Assembly: GCA_910588775.1 (NCBI GenBank)
Contig: CAJURH010000009.1
Coordinates: forward strand, 17,195 to 81,194
Origin: an uncultured Lachnospiraceae bacterium
GTDB lineage: Bacteria > Bacillota > Clostridia > Lachnospirales > Lachnospiraceae
DNA: 64,000 bases
Reading direction: 5' to 3'
Part shown: piece by piece, positions 41,480 to 50,880 of the stretch
Layout: each line of letters opens with the position of its first letter
Position numbering within the stretch: position 1 is the stretch's first letter
Translations under genes and position numbers: made by a program
Notes under the pieces: model-generated
Databases searched by the model: none
The model's input: only the letters and a program-made list of their open reading frames with translations
Told to the model about the DNA's origin: nothing

Positions 41480-43894
41480 ATGAGCGCACCTTATAACCAT
41501 AAGGCTATTGAACAGAAATGGCGTTCAAACTGGCTGGAAAATCCCGTCAATGTAAACGACGGCAAAAAACCCAAATATTATTGTCTGGACATGTTTCCCT
41601 ACCCTTCCGGAAACGGCCTTCATGTGGGCCATTGGAGGGGCTATGTGATTTCGGATGTATGGAGCCGGTATAAAATGCTGAAAGGTTATTACGTCATCCA
41701 CCCCATGGGCTGGGACGCGTTCGGCCTTCCGGCGGAGAATTACGCCATCAAAATGGGCGTGCACCCGGCTAAGTCCACAGCTGAAAACGTGGCCAACATT
41801 AAGAAGCAGATCGGCGACATTTCCGCCATCTACGACTGGGATATGGAAGTGAACACCACAGACCCGGCTTTTTATAAATGGACCCAGTGGATTTTCGTGA
41901 AAATGTTCAAAGAGGGCCTGGCCTACGAGAAGGAATTCCCCATCAACTGGTGCCCGTCCTGCAAGACAGGGCTGGCCAACGAAGAAGTGGTCAACGGATG
42001 CTGCGAGCGGTGTGGAGCCGAAGTCACCAAGAAGAACCTGCGGCAGTGGATGTTAAAAATCACCAAGTACGCTGAACGTCTCCTGGCCGACCTAGACAAA
42101 CTGGACTGGCCGGAAAAGGTGAAGAAAATGCAGTCCGACTGGATTGGGAAATCTTACGGCGCGGAAGTGGATTTCTCCGTGGAAGGCCAGGATGAGAAAA
42201 TCACCGTCTACACCACCCGGCCGGACACCCTGTATGGCGCCACCTTCATGGTGTTGGCGCCGGAACACGCGCTGGCAGCGGGATTGGCCACGCCAGAGAC
42301 GAAGGAAGCGGTGGAAAAATACATCTACGACGCTTCCATGAAGTCCAATGTGGACCGCCTGCAGGATAAGGAAAAGACCGGCGTGTTCACTGGAAGCTAT
42401 GCCATCAACCCCTTAAACCAGGCCAAAATCCCCATCTGGCTGTCCGACTATGTATTGGCGGACTACGGAACGGGCGCCATCATGTGCGTGCCAGCTCACG
42501 ACGACCGGGACTTTGCCTTCGCTAAGAAATTCGATATTCCCATTATCCAGGTCATCGCCAAGGACGGAAAAGAGATCGAAAATATGACCGAAGCCTACAC
42601 AGAGGCCAACGGAATCATGATCAATTCGGGCGAATGGAACGGGATGGAGTCCGCTGTGCTGAAAAAAGAAGCTCCGCATATGATGGAGAAAAGGGGCCTT
42701 GGAAAAGCCACGGTCAATTACAAGCTGCGCGACTGGGTATTTTCCAGACAGCGTTACTGGGGTGAACCCATTCCCATCGTTCACTGTCCCAAGTGTGGCA
42801 ATGTTCCGGTGCCGGAAGAAGAGCTGCCCTTACAGCTTCCGGATGTGGAATCCTATGAACCCACGGGAACCGGGGAGTCCCCTCTGGCGGCCATCGACCA
42901 TTGGGTGAACTGCAAATGCCCAGCCTGCGGCGCCGACGCGAAACGGGAAACTAACACCATGCCCCAGTGGGCCGGTTCCTCCTGGTATTTCCTGCGGTAC
43001 GTGGACAACCACAACAGCCAGGAACTGGTTTCCAAGGAGAAGGCTCACCAGTACTTGCCCGTAGATATGTATATTGGCGGCGTGGAACACGCGGTGCTGC
43101 ATCTGCTCTACTCTCGTTTTTATACAAAATTCCTGTATGACATCGGTGCGGTGGACTTCGAGGAGCCTTTCCACAAGCTGTTCAACCAGGGAATGATCAC
43201 CGGGAAAAACGGCATAAAAATGAGCAAATCCAAAGGAAATGTGGTGGCGCCGGACGATCTGGTCCGGGATTACGGCTGCGACTCCCTGCGCATGTACGAA
43301 CTGTTCGTAGGTCCGCCGGAGTTGGATGCAGAATGGGACGACCGGGGTATCGACGGCGTAAGCCGCTTCCTGAAAAGATTCTGGAAGCTGGCGCTGGACA
43401 GCCGGGAAGCCAACGTGGCCACCACACCGGAGATGATAAAACTGCGCCATAAGCTGGTTTATGACATTACCCAGCGTCTGGAAAGCTTCAGCCTAAACAC
43501 CGTCATATCCGGATTTATGGAATACAACAACAAATTGATGGAAATCGCCAAAAAATCAGGCGGCATTGATGTAGAGACCATGGAAACCTTCCTGATTCTG
43601 CTAGCCCCCTTCGCTCCCCATGTGGCAGAAGAACTGTGGGAAATCTACGGCCATGACGCATCCATTTTCACCTGCTCCTGGCCAGAGGCCGACGAGTCTG
43701 CCATGAAAGACGACGAAATTGAAGTGCCTGTACAGATTAACGGCAAAACCCGGGCGGTTATTCGCATCTCGGCCGATATTTCCAAAGAAGACGCTATTGC
43801 AGCGGGCAAAGAAGCGGTGGCTGAGAAACTGACGGGGAATATTGTAAAAGAAATTTACGTTCCCAAGAAGATTATCAACATCGTGCAGAAGTAA
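41480..43894 (+). CDS. leuS: Leucyl-tRNA synthetase
   Basis: An 804-residue class Ia LeuRS. The HIGH motif appears in PYPSGNGLHVGHWRGY (about 43-58), the CP1 editing domain includes TTRPDTLYGATF and GTGAIMCVPAHDDRDF, zinc-type Cys pairs CPSC/CERC are near 160-185, and KMSKS is in IKMSKSKGNVV. ATG 41480 is preferred over an in-frame GTG at 41471 because GGAGGA is 10 nt upstream. Its transcript ends at a strong terminator shared with the convergent sulfotransferase operon. Confidence 0.97.
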   Translation: MSAPYNHKAIEQKWRSNWLENPVNVNDGKKPKYYCLDMFPYPSGNGLHVGHWRGYVISDVWSRYKMLKGYYVIHPMGWDAFGLPAENYAIKMGVHPAKSTAENVANIKKQIGDISAIYDWDMEVNTTDPAFYKWTQWIFVKMFKEGLAYEKEFPINWCPSCKTGLANEEVVNGCCERCGAEVTKKNLRQWMLKITKYAERLLADLDKLDWPEKVKKMQSDWIGKSYGAEVDFSVEGQDEKITVYTTRPDTLYGATFMVLAPEHALAAGLATPETKEAVEKYIYDASMKSNVDRLQDKEKTGVFTGSYAINPLNQAKIPIWLSDYVLADYGTGAIMCVPAHDDRDFAFAKKFDIPIIQVIAKDGKEIENMTEAYTEANGIMINSGEWNGMESAVLKKEAPHMMEKRGLGKATVNYKLRDWVFSRQRYWGEPIPIVHCPKCGNVPVPEEELPLQLPDVESYEPTGTGESPLAAIDHWVNCKCPACGADAKRETNTMPQWAGSSWYFLRYVDNHNSQELVSKEKAHQYLPVDMYIGGVEHAVLHLLYSRFYTKFLYDIGAVDFEEPFHKLFNQGMITGKNGIKMSKSKGNVVAPDDLVRDYGCDSLRMYELFVGPPELDAEWDDRGIDGVSRFLKRFWKLALDSREANVATTPEMIKLRHKLVYDITQRLESFSLNTVISGFMEYNNKLMEIAKKSGGIDVETMETFLILLAPFAPHVAEELWEIYGHDASIFTCSWPEADESAMKDDEIEVPVQINGKTRAVIRISADISKEDAIAAGKEAVAEKLTGNIVKEIYVPKKIINIVQK

Positions 43895-43901
43895 CACAAA
43901 C

Positions 43902-43950
43902 AGGGAAAGGGATTCCTAAGCAATCGCCTAAAAATCCCTTTCCCTATTAT
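43902..43950 (+). terminator. leuS terminator
   Basis: A perfect 12-bp stem AGGGAAAGGGAT / ATCCCTTTCCCT (43902-43913 / 43934-43945) is followed by ATTATTTTC. It may also end the opposing operon. Confidence 0.8.
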
Positions 43951-45062
43951 TTTCTATATCTTATTTTCTTATACACCTTCCGACAGACTTTGTAAAAAAG
44001 ATTGTCCTGAATGACCTGAACGCTTTTCTTCAAATCCAGCATTCTCTGTTCCTGTTTGCAGAAAACGGCCGTGGCAAACAAAAGTATATCCTCATACATG
44101 GCATCCGGCTCTATTTCCCACTGGGGAAATTCTTCCACTGGCTCATAGAAAAGCTGCCCATCCGCTCTATCCAAAAAGTCTTGCGCTGTTTTCCGGTTGC
44201 CCGCCTCAAACCGCTGCAAATAGGCGGTCTGCTCTCCTGGCGCAAACAGACTTATGTCAACCTGTTTACAGTCCTTCGATAAATGATCGTTGACCAGAGT
44301 GATGGGGTCACACAAAAACTCATTCATCTTTTGGTAGGCGGGAACACTGTTTAAAATTCTCTTAATTTCTATGAAATTGCCATTTAAATGCAAATCTTCT
44401 TTTACGGATTCTCTCGTATATTGCTCCGTCAGGGTGAGCCCAATGGCATGCAAGAAATCCGAAAATATGGTCTGCTCATCCCCTTCCAACTGCTCTTTCT
44501 CATGAACACGCACAATTAAATTTTCTTTTCCTATGTTCTCAGCAATTCCCGTCAGACAGTCCCAATAATCCAATGGGAAATCAGCCAGCGCTCCGTTTTC
44601 CAGACATTCCTGGAAATTTTCCGTTTCCTTCACAGCATTTGACTGCACATTCTGAATCCAGGAAGATTGAACAAACAGATCCTGACGATACAAATAGACG
44701 ATTACTTTTAACTGGCAGCCTATTTTCTCAAAATCCTCTGCAACTTGTTTCCAGAACTCTTTGTCTTTCGCGGCCATTTGCCAGATCTCTTCTTCTAACA
44801 AGACAATATTGGAATATCCGTCTGCCAGCTCCTTTAATTTCTGAAAGCCTTCGTCTCGTATTGTATTTCTTTCTTCTGAATTTTCCGGTTTATGGATCAA
44901 GAAACGTCCATTTTTATCCCTGCATTCTTTCTTTATATTAAGCTGAAGATCTGGAAAACAGTATCCCTGATCTTTTAACAAATTTTCATTTTCACGTAAA
45001 AAAGCCTGCACGGCCGTTGCATCTGTCTTTGGTAATCCTATACTTAAATAAACGGTTGCCAT
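43947..45062 (-). CDS. Sulfotransferase-fold paralogue with altered PAPS motifs
   Basis: 371 residues, clearly related to the next gene upstream: same length, matching N-terminus (ATVYLSIGLPKTDATAV) and matching later blocks (EIKRILNSVPAYQK against EIKRIINNMPEV). The 5'-phosphosulfate loop is PKTDATAV instead of PKTGTTSI, and the 3'-phosphate Arg position carries Tyr (YLYRQDLFVQSSW). It may have another donor, be a non-catalytic partner, or have diverged in specificity. ATG 45062 is preceded by AAAGGG. It is the last gene of the cysD operon. Confidence 0.65.
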   Translation of the reverse strand: MATVYLSIGLPKTDATAVQAFLRENENLLKDQGYCFPDLQLNIKKECRDKNGRFLIHKPENSEERNTIRDEGFQKLKELADGYSNIVLLEEEIWQMAAKDKEFWKQVAEDFEKIGCQLKVIVYLYRQDLFVQSSWIQNVQSNAVKETENFQECLENGALADFPLDYWDCLTGIAENIGKENLIVRVHEKEQLEGDEQTIFSDFLHAIGLTLTEQYTRESVKEDLHLNGNFIEIKRILNSVPAYQKMNEFLCDPITLVNDHLSKDCKQVDISLFAPGEQTAYLQRFEAGNRKTAQDFLDRADGQLFYEPVEEFPQWEIEPDAMYEDILLFATAVFCKQEQRMLDLKKSVQVIQDNLFYKVCRKVYKKIRYRK

Positions 45063-45153
45063 GTTTTCCCTTTCTATGAACTCCCAATGCACTGGCGTAT
45101 GTTTGAGCGCTTACCTCAATGCATCGGCCAGAAAAACGTATTTGAATGATGAC

Positions 45154-46281
45154 TCATCCAGTTAAACTTGCTCCACATTTTTTAATAAATCGAACAATCC
45201 AGCGTCTAATTCCATGATTCTGATTTCTCAAATGTTCCGATTCTTCTCTTTCCCTGCTTAAATTGGCAATCACAATAAATCGAACCAAATCGGTCAACAT
45301 ATACGAATTTTCTTTTCTCCACTTTTCAGCCACATTTTCTTTTTCCAAAAAAAGCGGCTGGCCGTCCGCCAGAAATGTCTGGTACAGTTTCCGGTTGCTT
45401 TCCTCATATTTTTTCATAAAATCAGAGGCTTCTTCGTTGGAGAACATGCGGTTGGAATGCTCTTTGTTAGAAACGATGGAAAGTTCCCGTAACATTTTCT
45501 CGTAGCGCCACCGGTCTTCTAATTTCACTTCCGGCATATTGTTAATAATTCTCTTAATCTCACAATAATTTTCCGACATCTTTGTATTCACATACTGATC
45601 AGAAATAAGGTATTCATCTGTCAGCTCTAACCCCAAAACATGGAGGAAATCCGACAAAAGAGAGCCGCCTGCAAAAAACTCCGGCTGGAACCGTCTTACA
45701 ACGATATTTTCCGCACCCAGCACATCGGCTGCGGCTTTCAGTAAACTATAATAATCCAGATTGATATCTTTGGGATAGACATGCAGGTATTCTTCCCAGG
45801 TCATGGCGCTGTATTTGGTGGCCCCGTGTTTGATGGTCTGGTTCCACCAGGATTCCAGCAGTTCATCCTGCTTTCGGATATAGGCGATGACTTTCACAAT
45901 AAAAGAACCTTTCTCTGCCTCTTGGCGCAATTCCCGCCAGAGACTCTTCCGCCCTCTAGAAACTGCTCTCCAAAGACCCTCGTCGGATAAAACAATGGAG
46001 TCGTATTCCAGGAAAAGGTCCTGCACCTTCTGCAAACCCTCCTTAAATATCCTGGCTTCTTCCTCTTTATCGCGGATTCCCTGTTCGTTTTTATATTTTG
46101 CATGAAGAAAAAGTCCGTTCCGCCTGGGGTTCAATCTGGAATACTGTCTCAAATATGGATGGGGAAACTGTGGGTAACAGTATCCCCTTTCCATTAATTT
46201 ATCACGGTTCGCATAACAAAAGCATTGAATAGAGGTGGTCCCTGTCTTTGGTGAGCCAATATGCAGATATAATGTTTTCAT
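45154..46281 (-). CDS. PAPS-dependent sulfotransferase family protein
   Basis: 375 residues, soluble. The 5'-phosphosulfate-binding loop PKTGTTSI is at residues 11-18, directly after the first beta strand (LYLHIGS). The 3'-phosphate motif is at 134-146 (YIRKQDELLESWW; Arg136 and Ser144), so it looks competent to use PAPS. The acceptor is unknown; bacterial members often modify surface glycans or lipids. It lies downstream of cysD-cysNC, which make PAPS, strongly linking donor and transferase. It looks more AT-rich than the cys genes. Confidence 0.82.
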   Translation of the reverse strand: MKTLYLHIGSPKTGTTSIQCFCYANRDKLMERGYCYPQFPHPYLRQYSRLNPRRNGLFLHAKYKNEQGIRDKEEEARIFKEGLQKVQDLFLEYDSIVLSDEGLWRAVSRGRKSLWRELRQEAEKGSFIVKVIAYIRKQDELLESWWNQTIKHGATKYSAMTWEEYLHVYPKDINLDYYSLLKAAADVLGAENIVVRRFQPEFFAGGSLLSDFLHVLGLELTDEYLISDQYVNTKMSENYCEIKRIINNMPEVKLEDRWRYEKMLRELSIVSNKEHSNRMFSNEEASDFMKKYEESNRKLYQTFLADGQPLFLEKENVAEKWRKENSYMLTDLVRFIVIANLSREREESEHLRNQNHGIRRWIVRFIKKCGASLTG

Positions 46282-46341
46282 CTTCAGTCTTCACTTCACT
46301 TTCTCTTACCGTATTTCAAATCTATATCGCCCTGTCTATCC

Positions 46342-48168
46342 TTATCCCAACAAACCCAAACTCTTCAGAATCTGATCAGTGGCCTCTTCCAGCGTGCATG
46401 CGCTGGTGTCCACCTGGATTTCCGGATTTGCCGGAGGCTCATATGCGCTGGTGACGCCTGTAAAGTTGGGAATCTCTCCCCGACGCGCCTTAGCGTATAA
46501 TCCCTTTACGTCTCTTTGCTCACAAACCTCAATGGGAGTACTCACATAGATTTCCACGAAATTGTCCCCCACGATATTCCGGGCGTTTTCCCGATCCTGT
46601 CCATAGGGCGAGATAAAAGCGGTCAGCACAATTAGACCAGCGTCGTTCATCAGTTTGGCCACTTCCGCCACCCGGCGAATGTTCTCTATGCGGTCCTGAT
46701 GGGTGAATCCTAAGTTTCTGCACAAGCCCATCCGCACGTTGTCGCCGTCCAGCAACATGGTGTGTTTTCCAAGGGCCAGAAGTCTCTTTTCCAGTGCATT
46801 GGCCAGTGCGGATTTTCCAGAGCCGGACAGTCCTGTGAACCATAAGGTCAGAGGCTCCTGCCCTTTTTGCGCCGCCCGCATTTTGCGGGTCACATCCGTC
46901 TCTTGCCAGACCAGATTATCTGAGCGCCGCAGATCGTGCTTGATTACGCCGCAGGCGGATGTCATATTGGTCACCCGGTCCGTCAAGATGAACTCACCCA
47001 TAATCTCACAACGACTGAATTTATCCATGACGATTTTCTCCGATAAGGATATCTGACAGTCTGCAATCTCATTTTTATAGATGACATCAGCTGGAACATG
47101 GGTGCCGTCGTTGATGTCAATTTTATATTTCACGGACATGACCGTGCCCGGCGCTGTCTTGGCTCCAAGTTTCACCAGATAGTTCTTTCCGGGAATCAGC
47201 GGTTCGTCGTCCATCCACAAAAGACGGGCGGAGAACATGTCACTGACCATTCCGGTGAAATCTTTCACCAGCACGCATCCTCTGGACACATCCACTTCTC
47301 TGTCCAAGGAAATGGATACAGGCCGCCCCGCCCCGGCTTTTTCCACTTGTTTGTCGCCCTGGTAGATGGTCTTAATCTTTGCCTTTTCTCCTTTGGGCAG
47401 CACCATGATTTCGGAGGAAACGGAAATCTCCCCGGACTCAATCTGCCCCTGGAAGCCCCGGTAATCGGAGTTGGGACGGCACACTCTCTGCACGGGCATT
47501 ACAAACCCGGCGTTGTCTTTTTGGCCATGGGCCACGTCCACCTGTTCCAGATAAGCCAGCAGTGGTTTGCCGTCGTACCAGCCCATCCGCTGGGAGGGCC
47601 TGGTGATGTTGTCTCCCTGGGTGGCGGACACCGGAATGCTGCAGGAGCTGTCCACCTGAAAGTTTGTGATTATCCGCTGGATTTCCTCCACCACTTCATC
47701 GAAATACTGCTTGTTATAATGAACCAGGTCCATTTTGTTGATAGCAAAAACAAAATGACGGATGCCCATCAGATTGCAGATCCGGATGTGCCTGCGGGTC
47801 TGTCTCTTCACGCCTTTGGCCACATCCACCAGGATTACGGCCAGGTCCGCGAAAGACGCGCCCACCGCCATGTTCCGGGTGTACTCTTCATGCCCCGGCG
47901 CGTCGGCCACGATAAAACTGCGAGCGTCTGTGGAAAAATACCGATAGGCCACGTCGATGGTAATCCCCTGCTCCCTCTCTGCCATCAGCCCGTCCAAAAG
48001 AAGGGAGTAGTCCAGTGAGCCATTCTGGCTCTTCAATCGGCTGTCCAGCTCCAGCGCTCTTCGCTGATCGGTATACAGAAGCTTGGCGTCGTAGAGCATA
48101 TGGCCGATTAAGGTAGATTTTCCATCATCCACATTTCCGCATGTAAGAAATTTTAATAAGTCCTTCAT
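46342..48168 (-). CDS. cysNC: Bifunctional sulfate adenylyltransferase subunit 1/APS kinase
   Basis: 608 residues. The N-terminal CysN GTPase has GNVDDGKST (11-19), DAPGHEEY and NKMD. The C-terminal APS kinase (about 435-608) has its own P-loop GLSGSGKS (446-453), DGDNVRMGLC and ISPYGQDRENAR. With CysD it makes APS from sulfate and ATP, then phosphorylates it to PAPS in one chain. ATG 48168 overlaps the cysD stop (ATGA). The APS kinase motifs look intact. Confidence 0.95.
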   Translation of the reverse strand: MKDLLKFLTCGNVDDGKSTLIGHMLYDAKLLYTDQRRALELDSRLKSQNGSLDYSLLLDGLMAEREQGITIDVAYRYFSTDARSFIVADAPGHEEYTRNMAVGASFADLAVILVDVAKGVKRQTRRHIRICNLMGIRHFVFAINKMDLVHYNKQYFDEVVEEIQRIITNFQVDSSCSIPVSATQGDNITRPSQRMGWYDGKPLLAYLEQVDVAHGQKDNAGFVMPVQRVCRPNSDYRGFQGQIESGEISVSSEIMVLPKGEKAKIKTIYQGDKQVEKAGAGRPVSISLDREVDVSRGCVLVKDFTGMVSDMFSARLLWMDDEPLIPGKNYLVKLGAKTAPGTVMSVKYKIDINDGTHVPADVIYKNEIADCQISLSEKIVMDKFSRCEIMGEFILTDRVTNMTSACGVIKHDLRRSDNLVWQETDVTRKMRAAQKGQEPLTLWFTGLSGSGKSALANALEKRLLALGKHTMLLDGDNVRMGLCRNLGFTHQDRIENIRRVAEVAKLMNDAGLIVLTAFISPYGQDRENARNIVGDNFVEIYVSTPIEVCEQRDVKGLYAKARRGEIPNFTGVTSAYEPPANPEIQVDTSACTLEEATDQILKSLGLLG

Positions 48169-49067
48169 CAAAAATATCCCTCTCTCTTTCGACGTTCCAT
48201 ACTTCCTGTTTCTTCATAATCAATTACCCGGCTTGTCCTCTCTGAGGTCACTTCCCCCAAGGTTTCTTTTACAATATCCTCCAAGGTCTCCGCCTCTGAT
48301 TCTACGGCTCCGGTCAGCGGATAGCAGCCCAGCGTGCGGAAACGTATCTTTTTGTGTTGGACTTCTTCGCCATCTTTTAATTTCAGCCGGTCATCATCCA
48401 CCATAATCCAGTTGCCGTCCCGGTAAACCACAGGGCGTTCTTTGGCAAAATACAGAGGAACGATGTCGATGTGTTCTTGACAGATATACTGCCATATATC
48501 TTTCTCCGTCCAGTTGGACAGCGGGAACACCCGAATGCTCTCCCCGGCGTGTATCCGGGTGTTGTAGAGCTTCCACATTTCCGGCCGCTGGTTCTTGGGA
48601 TCCCACCCATGACTCTGGTTCCGGAAGGAGAAGATACGTTCCTTTGCTCTGGATTTTTCCTCATCCCTGCGCCCTCCTCCGAAAGCAGCCGTAAACTGGT
48701 AATGATCCAGCGCCTGCCGCAGCGCCTGCGTCTTCATAATATCGGTGTAGGCAGACCCATGGTCAAAGGGGTTAATCCCCTGCTTCACGCCCTCCTGGTT
48801 GGTATAGACCAGCATTTCAATGCCCAGTTCTCTGGCCTTTTGGTCGCGAAACTCGATCATTTCATGAAACTTCCATGTGGTATCTATATGAAGGAACGGA
48901 AAAGGCGGCTTCTCTGGGTAAAAAGCTTTCATAGCCAGATGAAGCATCACAGAGCTGTCTTTTCCTATTGAATAAAGCATCACGGGCTTTTCACATTCTG
49001 CGGCCACTTCCCGCATAATATAAATCGCCTCCGCCTCTAACTCATCTAAATATGATTGTGCGCACAT
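48168..49067 (-). CDS. cysD: Sulfate adenylyltransferase subunit 2
   Basis: A 299-residue PP-loop ATP sulfurylase subunit (YSIGKDSSVMLHLAMKAF at about 34-51; GGRRDEEKSRAKERIFSFR; WTEKDIWQYI). It forms the CysDN complex with the next gene. ATG 49067 is the likely start, although its SD (AAAGG) is 13 nt away. It heads the cysD-cysNC-sulfotransferase operon. No cysH, cysI/J, aprAB or sulfate transporter gene is in the window. Confidence 0.94.
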   Translation of the reverse strand: MCAQSYLDELEAEAIYIMREVAAECEKPVMLYSIGKDSSVMLHLAMKAFYPEKPPFPFLHIDTTWKFHEMIEFRDQKARELGIEMLVYTNQEGVKQGINPFDHGSAYTDIMKTQALRQALDHYQFTAAFGGGRRDEEKSRAKERIFSFRNQSHGWDPKNQRPEMWKLYNTRIHAGESIRVFPLSNWTEKDIWQYICQEHIDIVPLYFAKERPVVYRDGNWIMVDDDRLKLKDGEEVQHKKIRFRTLGCYPLTGAVESEAETLEDIVKETLGEVTSERTSRVIDYEETGSMERRKREGYF

Positions 49068-49138
49068 AATCTGCACCAAACCTTTCTAGAACGTGTTCAA
49101 TTGATCATTCACGCCCTAACACATTTTTTCATTTTATT

Positions 49139-49168
49139 TATTAATTTCTCTTAAAGATTTTAAGTCAA
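49139..49168 (-). promoter_or_regulatory. Weak promoter of the cysD operon
   Basis: Minus strand: TTGACT (49168-49163), 18-nt spacer, TTAATA (49144-49139). The poor -10 suggests activator dependence. Confidence 0.4.
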
Positions 49169-49179
49169 GAATGTGATAG

Positions 49180-49201
49180 AAATTTGTAATATTACAAATT
49201 T
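49180..49201. promoter_or_regulatory. 22-bp perfect palindrome upstream of cysD
   Basis: AAATTTGTAAT is followed directly by its exact complement. It is centred about 25 nt upstream of the -35 of the cysD promoter, a position typical of an activator or regulator site. It also lies just after the stop of the 49209 gene. Confidence 0.5.
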
Positions 49202-49208
49202 ATTACAA

Positions 49209-50852
49209 TTATTTTCCAGTCACATCCAATGAAAGCACGGTGGAAACCGGTTCTCCCGGACTGTACGAAATGGAAACCTTATCTCCTACATCACAGCGGA
49301 GGACCTCCATATAATCCGTCAAAGGCACATCAAAAATCAAATCGCTGTCTTCCAGAACCAAATAGAAATGGGTGTTGCCCTCAATGACTCCCTGCGCAAT
49401 CCGCTGGATGGCTCCTTCAATTTTCTGGGCGCCCTGCTCATCCGTGGCGGCATTTCCGCCCGCTTTCAAAAGCTTGATATACGTCTGCTCGCAGGCGGCC
49501 ACTGTATCGCCGATGGCCACATTCTGGTATTTCTGAATGTTCACCATGGCATACTTTTTCACCAAGCCCGCATTGTCTTTGAGCGCTATGAAATAGGTAG
49601 GTTCGTCGGCAATGTTCAAAAGCAATGGGAACGTGGCCTTATACCCTAAGTTCTGCACCTGACCTTCGGCCGATTCCATGGCGGAATACTCTTCCGCGCC
49701 CGCCACTTCGTAGTAGCGCGTCTCTCTGGTCCGCTGGTTTATCAGCACAAATCCCACGTTGGAGCGGTCGCCGCTGACGGACGTTACCCCTGTGTAAACC
49801 CATACGTCGTCGTCCAGCGCCAGATAATTATATCCCTCCGTAGTCTTCAGGCACCCTTTCTGCCCCAGGACGCTGTTGAGAAAGCCATGAACCAGCGTGC
49901 CGTGGTAATCATACAGCTCAATAAGCAAATCCGCCGGATATACCCGGTCCACCCAGGTGGGGCACTCTTCCACCGGCATGGATTTACACTCTCCGGTCAC
50001 CGCGTTGCATAAGACAACCTTTCCGATGGTCTGCCCGCCAAACAGACCAATAGTGAATTTCTTCACTGGGCAAATCCAGTAAGGGGTTCCCTCGTCGTCA
50101 ATTTCAAAACTTAACTGGTCGAAGATATACGTGGGATACCGAAAACGAAGATGCCTGTATATGTTCCGGTTGAAATATTCCGATTCAGAATAGCGGATGC
50201 CCGGAGACAGTTTTGTAAGTTCCGTGTTCTGGGTGGCCATGTCGATGGTGATGTAGGCGGGGATGCCCTGTTTCTGGTTGGTCAGCCACTTGATAGGACT
50301 GGCGTAGACCAGGGGCGTCACCCGCACGGGACGGCCTTTCACGTTAATCTGGGAATAGATGCTGCTCACCTCGAACTGGGACACCATGTCCACCATGCTT
50401 CCCATCTTCCGGTTTCCCAGCAATTCGGCGGAATCTTTGTCCAGCAGCGGGATCTGGTTGTAATTCACCTGCTCCACGTCTTCGGTGAAATCTCCGGTTT
50501 CCGGCTGGAGAAGCTTCTGGTATCTCTTGGCGTTTACAATGGGCGAGGACAAAATGGACCCGCCGATATAAAATAGGAATACGGCGCAAAAAAGTATCAA
50601 CATGCATTTGACGCTTTTTTTGCCTGTTATCTCTTTCACATGCCGGAGATCCTCTGCAATATTTCCTCTGGGGTTCCGCCCGGACATAGCCCGCACAGCC
50701 ACGATAACCAACAGAACCGCCAACAAAGACAGGATAAAGGTCCAGAATCCTTTTGCATGAACGTTAATCGCTGGCAATGAGACATAATAATAAATGCCAA
50801 TCAAGAACAGGACTCCCAAAAAGATGGCTCCTGTCCGCTTCCAATGTTTCAT
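49209..50852 (-). CDS. Large membrane-anchored protein of unknown function
   Basis: 547 residues. Three or four hydrophobic segments at the N-terminus (residues 5-130) are followed by a roughly 400-residue extracytoplasmic or cytoplasmic domain without recognisable catalytic motif. Segments such as YFNRNIYRHLRFRYPTYIFD and YPADLLIELYDYHGTLVHGF are distinctive. ATG 50852 is preferred because AAAGGA lies 8 nt upstream. It follows RNase G by 28 nt and may be co-transcribed. Confidence 0.75.
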   Translation of the reverse strand: MKHWKRTGAIFLGVLFLIGIYYYVSLPAINVHAKGFWTFILSLLAVLLVIVAVRAMSGRNPRGNIAEDLRHVKEITGKKSVKCMLILFCAVFLFYIGGSILSSPIVNAKRYQKLLQPETGDFTEDVEQVNYNQIPLLDKDSAELLGNRKMGSMVDMVSQFEVSSIYSQINVKGRPVRVTPLVYASPIKWLTNQKQGIPAYITIDMATQNTELTKLSPGIRYSESEYFNRNIYRHLRFRYPTYIFDQLSFEIDDEGTPYWICPVKKFTIGLFGGQTIGKVVLCNAVTGECKSMPVEECPTWVDRVYPADLLIELYDYHGTLVHGFLNSVLGQKGCLKTTEGYNYLALDDDVWVYTGVTSVSGDRSNVGFVLINQRTRETRYYEVAGAEEYSAMESAEGQVQNLGYKATFPLLLNIADEPTYFIALKDNAGLVKKYAMVNIQKYQNVAIGDTVAACEQTYIKLLKAGGNAATDEQGAQKIEGAIQRIAQGVIEGNTHFYLVLEDSDLIFDVPLTDYMEVLRCDVGDKVSISYSPGEPVSTVLSLDVTGK

Positions 50853-50880
50853 ACGCTTTTCCTTTCTGTGCTCCATGTTT

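Noticed and set aside
47098..48018. 306-codon plus-strand ORF opposite cysNC
   Set aside because: It is an antisense shadow of cysNC: His/Gln-rich composition, no SD, no recognised motif.
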